From the NCBI RefSeq assembly GCF_002210105.1, contig NZ_AQQU01000011.1, forward strand, positions 33,904 to 97,903: DNA of 64,000 nucleotides. Direction: 5' to 3'. The position numbers were made by a program, and so were the translations under genes. Shown piece after piece: positions 24,947 through 33,452 of the stretch (its first letter is position 1; each line of letters begins with the position of its first letter). The notes beneath the pieces are model-generated. The model made no database searches. It worked only from the letters and a program-made list of their open reading frames with translations, and was not told the origin of the DNA. Origin of the DNA: Oceanicola sp. 22II-s10i. GTDB taxonomy: Bacteria; Pseudomonadota; Alphaproteobacteria; Rhodobacterales; Rhodobacteraceae.

Positions 24947-25749
24947 GCCGGGTCCCCGTCGAGGAAGCGGGCGACTAGGGCCGCCTGCGGATCCATCATG
25001 GCCCGGCCCGGCACGACCGTGCAGCCTCTCGCCTTCGCCGCGGCGAGCAGGGGCGTTTCGGCTGGAGTCATCACCACCTCGGCCACGACGGCCCCCGGCG
25101 GGATCTCTTCCGGTGTGAAGGGCAGGGGGTCATCCGCCTTCATGCCGAGGGCGGTTCCGTTGATCAGCAGTTCGGGCGCGGGCCCGGCAGTGGTGCCGAC
25201 TGGCGCGGTGGTGAGACCGCTCGCGCGGATGTCGGCCGCCAGCGCCGCGCCCTTTGCGGCATCCCGGTTGCGGATCGTCATGCTGGCGACGCCCGCCCCG
25301 GCGAGCGCGAAGGCGATGGCGCGGGCGACGCCCCCGGCCCCGGCAAGGAGCACGTGCCGGCCCTTGGGATCGACACCGTGCGCGGCCAGCCCGGCGAGGA
25401 AACCCGCGCCGTCGACATTGTGTCCGGTCAGCGTGCCATCCGCGTTGCGCCGGATGAAGTTCACTGCCCCGGTGAGCCGTGCGGCCTCGGTCAGATGCTC
25501 GACCAGCCGGAGGGCGTTGATCTTGTGGGGAATGGTGATCCCGGTCCCCGCGACGTTCGGGGCCTTGCGCAGCATGTCGAGCATGTACGGCAGGTCGGCG
25601 CTCAGGACATGCAGCGGCACGGTGACCAGGTCGCGCCCGGCGGCGTCCCATGCCGCGTTCAGGACGGCGGTGCCGACGACATGGCCGATCGGATCGCCCA
25701 TGATGAACATGACCCTCGTGCGGCCGGTGATCGGGGCGGGCTGGGTCAT
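24943..25749 (-). CDS. Shikimate-dehydrogenase-like (AroE family) protein with altered substrate motif
   Basis: 268 residues with AroE layout: catalytic Lys76 in [15 protein letters not shown], catalytic Asp113 in GHNVDGAGF, and nucleotide motif [20 protein letters not shown] with an NRD-type turn (IRNRDAAKG). The N-terminal S-x-S motif that binds the shikimate carboxylate is replaced: the segment reads [14 protein letters not shown] with no serine. The fold and chemistry (NAD(P)-linked alcohol/ketone exchange) are likely kept, but the substrate is probably not shikimate. It overlaps dppF and dppD by 4 bases each, so it is made together with a solute importer and probably acts on the imported compound. 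Confidence 0.8.
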   Translation of the reverse strand: MTQPAPITGRTRVMFIMGDPIGHVVGTAVLNAAWDAAGRDLVTVPLHVLSADLPYMLDMLRKAPNVAGTGITIPHKINALRLVEHLTEAARLTGAVNFIRRNADGTLTGHNVDGAGFLAGLAAHGVDPKGRHVLLAGAGGVARAIAFALAGAGVASMTIRNRDAAKGAALAADIRASGLTTAPVGTTAGPAPELLINGTALGMKADDPLPFTPEEIPPGAVVAEVVMTPAETPLLAAAKARGCTVVPGRAMMDPQAALVARFLDGDPA

Positions 25750-26735
25750 GATGGCACCGGTTCGCGGAGAGTTGTCAGCGGGAAGTGGCAGGCGCAGGCG
25801 GTGCCGCCATGAGGTTCAAGGCGCGGCGTCTGGACCCGGCAGGCATCCCCGGCGCGGCCACAGCGCGGGTGAAAGGCGCAGCCATCGGGGCGCGAGAAGA
25901 TCGAGGGCGGCGTGCCTTCGATCTGTTTCAGCGCTCCGGTGCCGTCGAGCGTCGGGACAGCGCCGATCAGCCCGGCGGTGTAGGGGTGCGAGGTTTCGTA
26001 GAAGATCGGATCCGTCGGCCCGCGTTCGACCACGCTGCCGCCGTACATGACCGCGATCTCGTCGGCGATCCCGGCGACGACCCCGAGGTCGTGGGTGATC
26101 AGGACCATGCCGATCCCCAGCTCCGCCCGCAGGTCGCCCAGCAGGTCGAGGATCTGCGCCTGCACCGTCACGTCGAGCGCGGTGGTCGGCTCGTCCGCGA
26201 TTAGCAGGTCGGGCTTGTTGGCGAGCGCCATGGCGATCATCGCGCGCTGTCGCATGCCGCCCGAGAATTCATGCGGGTACTGGCGGACGCGGCGTTCCGG
26301 CTGGGGGATGGCGACCAGTTCGAACAGGCGCTCGGCCTCCTTCAGGGCCGCGCGTTTCGAGATGCTGCGGTCGTGCAGGCGGATCGCCTCGACCACCTGC
26401 TGGCCGAGGGTCTTCACCGGGTTGAAGGCCGACAGCGGGTCCTGGAAGATACAGCCGATCGCCTTGCCCCGGATCCGCTGGATGCGGGATGCGGGCATGC
26501 CGATCAGCTCCTGCCCCTTGAACTTCGCGCTGCCCTGCACCCGCGTCCCGCGGGGCAGAAGCTGGAGGAAGGCCATCATCGCGATGGACTTGCCCGACCC
26601 GCTCTCGCCCACGATCCCCAGCACCTTGCCCGGCTCCAGCGACAGGTCGATGCCGCAGAGCGCATCCGCCCAGCTCCCGTCCCGCGCCTGGAACGAGATG
26701 CGCAGGTCGCGGATGTCGAGGAGGGGGGCCGTCAT
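25746..26735 (-). CDS. dppD: Peptide/opine-type ABC transporter ATPase (DppD/OppD)
   Basis: 329 residues from ATG 26735, which overlaps the dppC stop as ATGA; the longer open frame upstream is not conserved. Walker A GIVGESGSGKSIAMMAFLQL, signature EFSGGMRQRAMIAMALANKP, Walker B LLIADEPTTALDVT, switch HDLGVVAGIADEI, and the C-terminal oligo_HPY cysteine motif CAFHPRCGRAGDAC. Pairs with DppF. Confidence 0.92.
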   Translation of the reverse strand: MTAPLLDIRDLRISFQARDGSWADALCGIDLSLEPGKVLGIVGESGSGKSIAMMAFLQLLPRGTRVQGSAKFKGQELIGMPASRIQRIRGKAIGCIFQDPLSAFNPVKTLGQQVVEAIRLHDRSISKRAALKEAERLFELVAIPQPERRVRQYPHEFSGGMRQRAMIAMALANKPDLLIADEPTTALDVTVQAQILDLLGDLRAELGIGMVLITHDLGVVAGIADEIAVMYGGSVVERGPTDPIFYETSHPYTAGLIGAVPTLDGTGALKQIEGTPPSIFSRPDGCAFHPRCGRAGDACRVQTPRLEPHGGTACACHFPLTTLREPVPS

Positions 26736-27604
26736 GCGCTCCTCCGGTCGAAGACGTCGCGCAGGCCGTCGCCGAGGAAGGAGGTCGCCAGCACGACCGA
26801 GAGGATCGCCATGCCGGGGCCGAAGGCGATCCACCAGGAATAGAACTTCGTGGCCCCTTCCGAGATCATGGAACCCCATTCAGGCGAGGGTGGGGTCGCG
26901 CCCAGACCGATGAAGCTGAGCGATGCCGCCAGCAGGACGACCTGGCCGAAGTCCATCGTGGCGTTGATCAGGGTCGGCGCCCAGCAGAGCGGGAGGATGT
27001 GGACGCCGAGCACCCGGAGGCTGCCTGCCCCGCCCGCGACGGCGGCCTCGACATGCTCGTTCTCGCGTTTCTCCAACACCTGCGCGCGCATCAACCGCGC
27101 GTAGATCGGCCACCAGACGATGACCATGGCGATGGAGGCATTCGCCAGCCCCGGCCCGAGGACGGCGGCCACCGCCATCGCCAGCAGGATCGGCGGAAAG
27201 GAGACGGTCACATCGACCAGACGCATGATGATACTGTCGCTCCAGCCGCCGAAGAAGCCCGCCAGTGCCCCGAGGGTCGAGCCGATGAGCACCGCGCAGG
27301 CCACCACCACGACGGCGATCGGGATCGACCAAACCGCGCCGTACATTGTCCGCGCGAAGACATCGCGTCCGAGGGCATCCGTGCCCAGCCAGTTCGCCGT
27401 CGAGGGTGGTTGCAGGCGGCGGCCGACCATGGCGAGCGGGTCGGCGAGGGGCCAGAAGCTGACGGTCAGAACGGTGAGGATCCAGAACAGCAGCATCAGC
27501 GCGCCGATCTTCGCGGTGATCGGCAGGCGGCGCCAGATGTCGCGCGTGCCCTCGAAACGGCGGCGCGGGGAGAAACCGGCGGTGTCGGGAGAGGTCATCG
27601 CCAT
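26732..27604 (-). CDS. dppC: Peptide/opine-type ABC transporter permease (DppC)
   Basis: About 290 residues. An N-terminal membrane segment (IGALMLLFWILTVLTVSF) precedes NWLGTDALGRDVFARTMYGA, the DppC/OppC hallmark, and a five-span permease domain with the coupling loop EAAVAGGAGSLRVLGVHILP. ATG 27604 is preferred over ATG 27598 and the longer frame, because it lies directly after the dppB stop with AAGGTG upstream. Confidence 0.9.
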   Translation of the reverse strand: MAMTSPDTAGFSPRRRFEGTRDIWRRLPITAKIGALMLLFWILTVLTVSFWPLADPLAMVGRRLQPPSTANWLGTDALGRDVFARTMYGAVWSIPIAVVVVACAVLIGSTLGALAGFFGGWSDSIIMRLVDVTVSFPPILLAMAVAAVLGPGLANASIAMVIVWWPIYARLMRAQVLEKRENEHVEAAVAGGAGSLRVLGVHILPLCWAPTLINATMDFGQVVLLAASLSFIGLGATPPSPEWGSMISEGATKFYSWWIAFGPGMAILSVVLATSFLGDGLRDVFDRRSA

Positions 27605-27605
27605 G

Positions 27606-28619
27606 TCAGTGCACCTTGATCCGGGGGTTCGCCCAGGCATAGGCGATGTCGGTCAGCAGGTTCGCCAGCAGGAAGGCGACGGAGCCCACGATGGTCACGC
27701 CCCCGATGGCCGGGTAGTCGAGCGAGGCGGCGGCGCGGACGGCGTAGGAGCCGATGCCGGGCCAGGCAAAGATCGCCTCGGTCAGGACAGCGCCGGTGAT
27801 CAGGTAGGCGAAGGTGAAGCCGAGGATGGTGAGCAGCGGGATCATCGCGTTCGGCAGGGCGTGGCCGATAAGGACGGTCCGCTCCGGCGCGCCCTTGGCG
27901 CGGGCGGTGCGGGCGTAGTCCTGGCTGAGACCCTCGATCAGCGATGACCGGACGATCCGGGTGATGATGCCGGTGACGGCCCAGCCCAGCACGAAGGCGG
28001 GCAGCGCGAGATGCGCCAGCGCCTGTCCGAAGAGCGACAGGTCCCCCGCCAGAAGGGCGTCGATGGTGTAGAAGCCGGTGACGTCCGGCGGCGGCGTGAC
28101 GCGGGGCGGCAGACGGCCGGTGCCGGGGACGATGCTGAAGCGGACCGAGAATATGTAGAGCAGGATCAGCCCAGACCAGAAGATCGGCAGCGAGGAACCG
28201 ATCAGCGCGAAGATCCGCGAGATCCCGTCCGTCGCGCTCCCCCGGAAACGGGCGGAGAGAAGGCCGAGAGTCAGCCCCAAAGCCGTCCCGATGATCATCG
28301 CGGCGATCACCAGTTCCAGCGTCGCGGGCAGGCGTTCGGCGATGTCGGTAGAGACGGGGCGGCGGGTGGTGAAGGACGTCCCGAGGTCGCCCTGCAGCAG
28401 GTTGCCGATGTAGGTCACGTAGCGGACCGGCAGCGGCTGATCGAGGCCCCACTGGGCCTTGACCGCGTTGACGATCTCGGGATTCGACATCATCCGTTCG
28501 GGGACAAGGGCGGCCAGCGGGTCGCCCTTGGTCATCTGCGAGAGAACGAAGGAGACGCTCGCCACGCCAAGCAGCAGAAAGGGAATAGCGATCAGCCGTC
28601 TGACGATATAGGCGAGCAT
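27606..28619 (-). CDS. dppB: Peptide/opine-type ABC transporter permease (DppB)
   Basis: 337 residues: MLAYIVRRLIAIPFLLLGVA is the standard DppB N-terminus, PVRYVTYIGNLLQGDLGTSF follows, and the permease domain carries the coupling loop ARTARAKGAPERTVLIGHAL. Six membrane spans expected. Six bases after dppA and one base before dppC; forms the membrane channel with DppC. Confidence 0.92.
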   Translation of the reverse strand: MLAYIVRRLIAIPFLLLGVASVSFVLSQMTKGDPLAALVPERMMSNPEIVNAVKAQWGLDQPLPVRYVTYIGNLLQGDLGTSFTTRRPVSTDIAERLPATLELVIAAMIIGTALGLTLGLLSARFRGSATDGISRIFALIGSSLPIFWSGLILLYIFSVRFSIVPGTGRLPPRVTPPPDVTGFYTIDALLAGDLSLFGQALAHLALPAFVLGWAVTGIITRIVRSSLIEGLSQDYARTARAKGAPERTVLIGHALPNAMIPLLTILGFTFAYLITGAVLTEAIFAWPGIGSYAVRAAASLDYPAIGGVTIVGSVAFLLANLLTDIAYAWANPRIKVH

Positions 28620-28625
28620 CCGTCC

Positions 28626-30209
28626 TCAGTTCCGCGTGATTTCGGCCAGCGGCAGGTTGCAGCAGGCGGAGTAGCGCACGCCGGCGATGTCGTTGCGGTA
28701 GGCCAGCACGAGGTTCGGCGCGACGAGCGGGATGATGATCGCATCTTCCATCATCGCTTCGCCAAGTTCCTGATAGGCTGCATCCGCGTCGTCGCCCGAA
28801 GACGCGAGCGCCTTGGCGTAGAGATCGGCCTCGGCCGGGTTCACCACCAGTTCAGGCTTGCCGACGCTGGCGCGGCCGACCCAGGGGAAGCCCTCGATCA
28901 TGCCGAAATAGGCGACGTACTGGCCCGAGCCGTAGTAGTCGGGCGCGTAGTAGATCGCCGTCACCGGCCATTCGCCCGCGCCCAGTTCATCCCGCCAGAC
29001 GGCCCATGTGAGCGGCTTCAGCTCCAGCTCGACCCCGATGGCGGCGAAGTCCTGCTGGACCTTCTGCATCATGATGTTGAAGTCGACGCCGTAGACGTTG
29101 TCGTTCGGATAGCCCGCGACCAGCTTGAGGTCCGAAAGGCCCGCATCGGCCAGCACCTTCTTCGCCTTCTCGACATCCTGCGAGCGCGGGGTCAGGCCTG
29201 CGGTGCCGGGGAAGCCGTTCGGGATCGGTGCCGCCTGCTTCTCACCGTTGCCGCCGACGGTGAAGTCGAGCATCCCGTCGTAGTCGATGGCGGAGGCGAG
29301 GGCATCGCGCACCTCAGCCGTCAGCTTGCCGTCCATGCCCTTCGCGCCGGGGATGAAGCCGATGTAGACGAAGTTGTAGGACGGGATCACCTCGGTCGTC
29401 ACGTCGCCGGACCGGATGGATTGCGCCGTGTCAGGGTCGATCTGCATGGCGATGTCGACCTGCCCGGTCTCCAGAGCCTGCGCCTGGCTGACGGCATCCT
29501 GTATCTGGGTCACGACAACCTCGGAAAAGGCCGGGGCCTCGCCGTAGTAAGAGTCGTTCCGTGCCAGACGCAGCTCGGCCTCGGGCGAGTAACTGGCCAG
29601 CTGGAACGGGCCGGAGCCTGCCGAGTTGGCGAGGAACCACGGTTCCGCCTTGTCGGCCTCGGCGGCGGTCTCGTCCGACACCGCGCCGTTCGCCTCGGCC
29701 ACCTCGGCGTTGATGATGCCGGTGTAGGGGGCGGAGACCTTGTTCAGGAATTCCGAGTTCGGCGCGTCCACGGTGAACTTCACCGTCTTCGCGTCCACCG
29801 CCTCGGCCCCGGTCAGCCCGTCCATCAGGAACGAGGGCGAGCCCTTGACGTTCTTCAGCCGGTTGAAGGTCCAGACCACGTCAGACGCCTCGACCGGCGA
29901 ACCGTCGGCGAAGGTCGCGTCCTTCAGCATGAAGGTGAACTCGGTGAAGTCATCGTTGACCTCCCAGCTCTCGGCGAGGTTCGGCACGAGGGACTGGTTG
30001 TCGGGGGCCAGCGTCACCAGCGTCTCGTAGACCGCCGTCAGGTAAAACTGGCAGGTGTCGCAGAACGCGCGGCTCGGATCGAGCGAGTTCACGTCCATCG
30101 AGCGCGCGATCACCAGCGTATCGCTGTCCTGCGCGAGGGCCGGCGGCGCGATCAGCGCGCTTCCGGCGAGCAAGAGGGCCGCGAGGCCCTTTCGGGGGTG
30201 GTAGGTCAT
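28626..30209 (-). CDS. dppA: Peptide/opine-type ABC transporter solute-binding protein (DppA)
   Basis: 527 residues with a Sec signal peptide (LAALLLAGSALIAPPALAQ) and the SBP_bac_5 pattern: TFMLKDATFADGSPVEASDV and WTFNRLKNVKGSP near residue 100, with the typical C-terminal region. Binds the imported solute in the periplasm. The family imports peptides, nickel, glycosides, opines and other amines, so a peptide substrate is not assured; neighbouring aminomutase-like and AroE-like enzymes hint at a modified amino or cyclic compound. Confidence 0.9.
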   Translation of the reverse strand: MTYHPRKGLAALLLAGSALIAPPALAQDSDTLVIARSMDVNSLDPSRAFCDTCQFYLTAVYETLVTLAPDNQSLVPNLAESWEVNDDFTEFTFMLKDATFADGSPVEASDVVWTFNRLKNVKGSPSFLMDGLTGAEAVDAKTVKFTVDAPNSEFLNKVSAPYTGIINAEVAEANGAVSDETAAEADKAEPWFLANSAGSGPFQLASYSPEAELRLARNDSYYGEAPAFSEVVVTQIQDAVSQAQALETGQVDIAMQIDPDTAQSIRSGDVTTEVIPSYNFVYIGFIPGAKGMDGKLTAEVRDALASAIDYDGMLDFTVGGNGEKQAAPIPNGFPGTAGLTPRSQDVEKAKKVLADAGLSDLKLVAGYPNDNVYGVDFNIMMQKVQQDFAAIGVELELKPLTWAVWRDELGAGEWPVTAIYYAPDYYGSGQYVAYFGMIEGFPWVGRASVGKPELVVNPAEADLYAKALASSGDDADAAYQELGEAMMEDAIIIPLVAPNLVLAYRNDIAGVRYSACCNLPLAEITRN

Positions 30210-30245
30210 TGCGGGTTTCCCTGTCGGCGCGTGATTTTCGACCGC

Positions 30246-31514
30246 TTATGCCCCCATCAGGGCCATCAGAACCTGCGATGGCTTGAGAGTGTCACGGTTC
30301 CGCTTGATCTCCTCGAAGGCGGCGCCTGTCGCCTCGAGGGTCTCGGCGATGTCCGCTTCGGTCATCGCCGCATTGATGAACATGTTGTGGTAGGGCGAGA
30401 GGTACACGCCCCGCTTCATCGCCGCCGCGCAGAAGGCGTAGCCGAGGCGGAAGTCGGGGTCCTCCTCGAAAAGCACCATCGGCAGCGTCTCGGGCCCGGT
30501 GTGGCGGAGGGTGAAGCCGAAGTCCTGCGCTTGTGTAACGAGGCCGGTGCGGAACTGGGTGCCGATCTTCTGCATGTGTTCGAGATAGTCGGTCTCGCGG
30601 ATGATCCGCATGGTCTCGATGGCCGCGGCCATCGGCACGGCGGAGAACCAGTAGGAGCCGGTGACGAAGATGTTCGACGCCGCCTCACGCGCCCGGTCGT
30701 TGCCGAGCAGCGCCGAGATCGGCTGGCCGTTGCCAAGGACCTTGCCCCATGCCGACAGGTCGGGCCGAACGCCGATCGTTTCCCACGAGCAATCGCGGGA
30801 CATGCGGAAGCCGGCACGGACTTCGTCCACGACAAGCAGCGCGTCATGTTCGTCCGCCAGCTTTCGCGCGGTCCGGGCGTATTCGGCGTCGGGCAGGGTC
30901 TGGTCGTGGAACGTGTCGTGCCGGAATGGCGTGGCGAAGATACCGGCGAGGTCGTCGCCCGCCTGCTTAACCGCATCGGTCAGGGCCTGCGGGTCGTTGT
31001 AGGTGTAGTAGATCAGGTGCGCGCGGTCCTCGGGAACGACCCCGCCGGGGCGCGGCGTGCTCCAGGGGAGTGACCCGTGGTAGGCCCCGGTCGCCACCAG
31101 CACCTTGCGCTTGCCACGACAGGCCCGCGCGGTCATCAGCGCCATCGTCGTGGCGTCGGATCCGTTCTTGCAGAACATCGCCCAATCGGCGTGGGAGATC
31201 ATGCCCACCATCGCTTCGGCCAGATCCACGATCAGCGGAGACGGGCCGGTTGAGGTGTCGATCTGCGCCTGCTGTCGCTGGATGGCCGCCATCACCTCCG
31301 GATGCTGGTAGCCCAGCAGGTTCGGGCCATAGGCGCACATGAAGTCGATGTAGGTATTGTCGTCGGCATCGGTGATCCGCGTGCCCTCGGCCCTGGTGAA
31401 GAACTGCGGATAGCCTTCGGGCAGGAGCAGCGTCGACTGGTGGCCATACATGCCGCCGGGGATGACCTGGGCCGCACGCTCGCGCAGGGCGCGGTCCTTG
31501 GCGTTGCTCCACAT
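30246..31514 (-). CDS. Glutamate-1-semialdehyde aminomutase-like class III aminotransferase
   Basis: 422 residues, PLP fold type I. IPGGMYGHQSTLLLPEGYPQ at the start, MFCKNGSDATTMALMTARAC (phosphate loop), YHGSLPWSTP, LLVVDEVRAGFRMS with the PLP Asp, and the Schiff-base Lys in LSAWGKVLGNGQPISALLGN. The aminomutase subfamily also holds many beta-transaminases and amino-sugar enzymes; the main hemL copy usually lies elsewhere, and this one heads a transporter operon (36 bases before dppA), so a catabolic transamination or amino shift on the imported compound is more likely than haem synthesis. Confidence 0.85.
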   Translation of the reverse strand: MWSNAKDRALRERAAQVIPGGMYGHQSTLLLPEGYPQFFTRAEGTRITDADDNTYIDFMCAYGPNLLGYQHPEVMAAIQRQQAQIDTSTGPSPLIVDLAEAMVGMISHADWAMFCKNGSDATTMALMTARACRGKRKVLVATGAYHGSLPWSTPRPGGVVPEDRAHLIYYTYNDPQALTDAVKQAGDDLAGIFATPFRHDTFHDQTLPDAEYARTARKLADEHDALLVVDEVRAGFRMSRDCSWETIGVRPDLSAWGKVLGNGQPISALLGNDRAREAASNIFVTGSYWFSAVPMAAAIETMRIIRETDYLEHMQKIGTQFRTGLVTQAQDFGFTLRHTGPETLPMVLFEEDPDFRLGYAFCAAAMKRGVYLSPYHNMFINAAMTEADIAETLEATGAAFEEIKRNRDTLKPSQVLMALMGA

Positions 31515-32046
31515 GCTGGCCCCCGTTTTCTGAATTATCTGCAGCTAATCCGAGCCTAGAGAGCGAAAATTTCTGGCGCAACTTAAAACTCGAAAAATCT
31601 GGAAGTGCCTTGATTTTTGATCGAAAGCCTTCCGATGAGACGCTCATCAGCATCGACAGGATCAAGGAAGACAGCCTCGCGGGAAGCGAGATCTCATCTC
31701 GGCGGCTCGATTTAGCGATATAATGTTCAGCTATCTCCGGAAGCCCCGGAGACAGACTCAGGCCTGATACTTTTGACGCCCCGCGAAGTCAGCCGTTGCC
31801 GCTCCTGAGGCACGGCCTCCGATCACCGCGAAAGTCCAGCCACGCCGGCTTGACCCCGATTCGGATATATCATGAAGCCGATCATCCTAGCTGCGTCGCC
31901 AAAAAACCAGCCAAAACTCGGATCAACATCGCGCAAATGCCACCTCCTGGGCGCCAGACGCCGAAGCTGGGTAATATTGGCAGTGCATTTTGATATATTA
32001 AGACGCAGGGTCTGGCTCACACCTGCGAGAACCGGGAGGGCAGCAC
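31515..32046. other. Divergent intergenic region, relatively AT-rich, no gene seen
   Basis: 532 bases between the aminomutase-like operon (minus) and an SDR gene (plus). Short open frames here (60-90 codons) have no recognisable protein character. It contains GATATATC at 31864-31871 and a related TGATATATTA at 31991-32000, both likely regulatory; see the matching copy near 36555. GGGAGG at 32035-32040 is the SDR ribosome site. Confidence 0.6.
31864..31871. promoter_or_regulatory. GATATATC palindrome, candidate regulatory site (copy 1)
   Basis: An 8-bp palindrome followed by ATGAA. The same palindrome followed by AGAAA lies at 36555-36562, at the other end of the SDR/otnC/otnK/DMFase-like gene block. 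Self-complementary AT-rich words are uncommon in this high-GC window. Could be an operator or an AT-rich promoter element. Confidence 0.3.
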
Positions 32047-32787
32047 ATGATCATCGTGACGGGCGGAACGCATGGCATCGGGAGGGCCGCGGCAGAGATA
32101 CTCATCGCCGAGGGGCGCGAGGTTCTTATCGCGGGCCGTGACAGCGAGACGGGCGAGGCGCTCGCGGCCGCGCATGAGCGGATGCACTTCCTGCGGACCG
32201 ACGTTTCGGTCGAGACGGAGTGCAGGGCGCTGGTCGACCGGGCGATGGAGCTTGGCGGCGGCAGGATCGCGGGGCTGGTGAACAACGCGGGCCTCGGACG
32301 GCGGCACGTCTTCATGGAGACGAGCCTGGCCGACTGGGACGAGGTGATGAACGTGAACGCGCGCAGCGTCTATCTGATGACGCGGCTGGCGCTCGACGGG
32401 CTGATCGCGGGGCAGGGGGCCGTGGTCAACATATCCTCAATCGCCGGGAAGGCGGGAGAGGAGGAGCTGGCGATCTACACCGCATCCAAGGCCGCCGTGA
32501 TCGGGCTGACACAGGCCCTTTCGCTGGAGCTGGGGCACCTCGTCCGGTTCAACGCGGTCTGTCCGGGGCAGATCGGCACGCGGATGATGGGGCGGGTGCT
32601 GTCGGATGACCGGCGGCGGCGGGAACTGGAGCTGCGGATTCCGGCCGGGCGGATCGCAAGGCCGGAGGAGGTGGGCGAGGTCATCGCCTGGCTGCTGTCC
32701 GACAAGTCCTCCTACGTGAACGGCGCGGTCCTGCCGGTCGACGGCGGCGAGACGGCGGGGCTGAGGACGCCACGCTACCCGGAGTAG
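32047..32787 (+). CDS. SDR-family oxidoreductase
   Basis: 246 residues, classical SDR: IIVTGGTHGIGRAAAEILIA, Arg after beta-2 (LIAGRDSE, NADPH-type), NNAGLGRRHVFMETS, NISSIAGKAGEEELAIY with Tyr-x3-Lys in IYTASKAAVIGL, C-terminal YVNGAVLPVDGG. Converges on the otnC/otnK/DMFase-like operon, ending 2 bases from it. If the set works together, this could be the dehydrogenase that makes the 3-oxo acid for OtnK; this is inference. Confidence 0.88.
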   Translation: MIIVTGGTHGIGRAAAEILIAEGREVLIAGRDSETGEALAAAHERMHFLRTDVSVETECRALVDRAMELGGGRIAGLVNNAGLGRRHVFMETSLADWDEVMNVNARSVYLMTRLALDGLIAGQGAVVNISSIAGKAGEEELAIYTASKAAVIGLTQALSLELGHLVRFNAVCPGQIGTRMMGRVLSDDRRRRELELRIPAGRIARPEEVGEVIAWLLSDKSSYVNGAVLPVDGGETAGLRTPRYPE

Positions 32788-32789
32788 CG

Positions 32790-33452
32790 TCAGCCCTTCA
32801 CCGCGCCGGGTTTGCCGTAGCCGTAGCTCTTGTAGGCCTCGTGCACCTCGGCCATCTCCTCGTCCGTGAGCATCTTCACCGCGCCCATGGTCCGGGCGAG
32901 CTGGTACTGACGCGCCAGCACCTCGAGCTTCTCGGTCAGGTCGAAGGCGCCGCCGAGGCTGCCGGCCAACGCGATCATCCCGTGGTTGGCCATCAGGCAG
33001 GCGCGGTATTTCGTGCCCATCGTCTCGGCCACGGCCTGCGCAAGCTCTGGCCCCCCGAAGGTCCTGTAAGGCGCGCAGGGCACCTCGTTGCCGCCGAAGG
33101 AGGCGACCATGTAGTGGAAGGACGGCATCGGCTCGCGCAGGGTCGACAGGGCGACGCAATAAGTGGGGTGCGCATGGACGATCCCCTGCGCCTCGGGCCG
33201 GTTGCGGTAGAGGATCGCGTGCAGGGCCCATTCGCTGGAGGGTTTCCAGTTGCCCTTGAACGTGCCGTCGAAGGCGACCTCGGCGATCTGGTCCTCTTCC
33301 ATCCGGTCGGGCGTGATACCCGAGGGTGTGATCAGCATGCCGTCGCCGAACCGGACCGACAGGTTCCCGGCGGTGGCGTTCGACAGGCCCCGCGCGACGG
33401 ATTCACGGCTGTAGTGGACGAGCGCCTTGCGGATCTCTGCTTCGGTCTTCAT
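32790..33452 (-). CDS. otnC: Class II aldolase/adducin family, probable 3-oxo-tetronate 4-phosphate decarboxylase
   Basis: 220 residues. NATAGNLSVRFGDGMLITPS (phosphate-binding loop and acid), the metal-binding pair in VHAHPTYCVALSTLREPMPS, and the third His in MANHGMIALAGSLGGAFDLT. ATG 33452 overlaps the otnK stop. Class II aldolases fused or adjacent to a DUF1537 kinase usually are OtnC, which decarboxylates 3-oxo-tetronate 4-phosphate to dihydroxyacetone phosphate; fuculose-1-phosphate-type aldolase is the alternative. Confidence 0.8.
   Translation of the reverse strand: MKTEAEIRKALVHYSRESVARGLSNATAGNLSVRFGDGMLITPSGITPDRMEEDQIAEVAFDGTFKGNWKPSSEWALHAILYRNRPEAQGIVHAHPTYCVALSTLREPMPSFHYMVASFGGNEVPCAPYRTFGGPELAQAVAETMGTKYRACLMANHGMIALAGSLGGAFDLTEKLEVLARQYQLARTMGAVKMLTDEEMAEVHEAYKSYGYGKPGAVKG

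Noticed and set aside
28011..31073. 1020-codon plus-strand open frame
   Set aside because: Antisense to dppB, dppA and the aminomutase-like gene, all of which carry strong family motifs.
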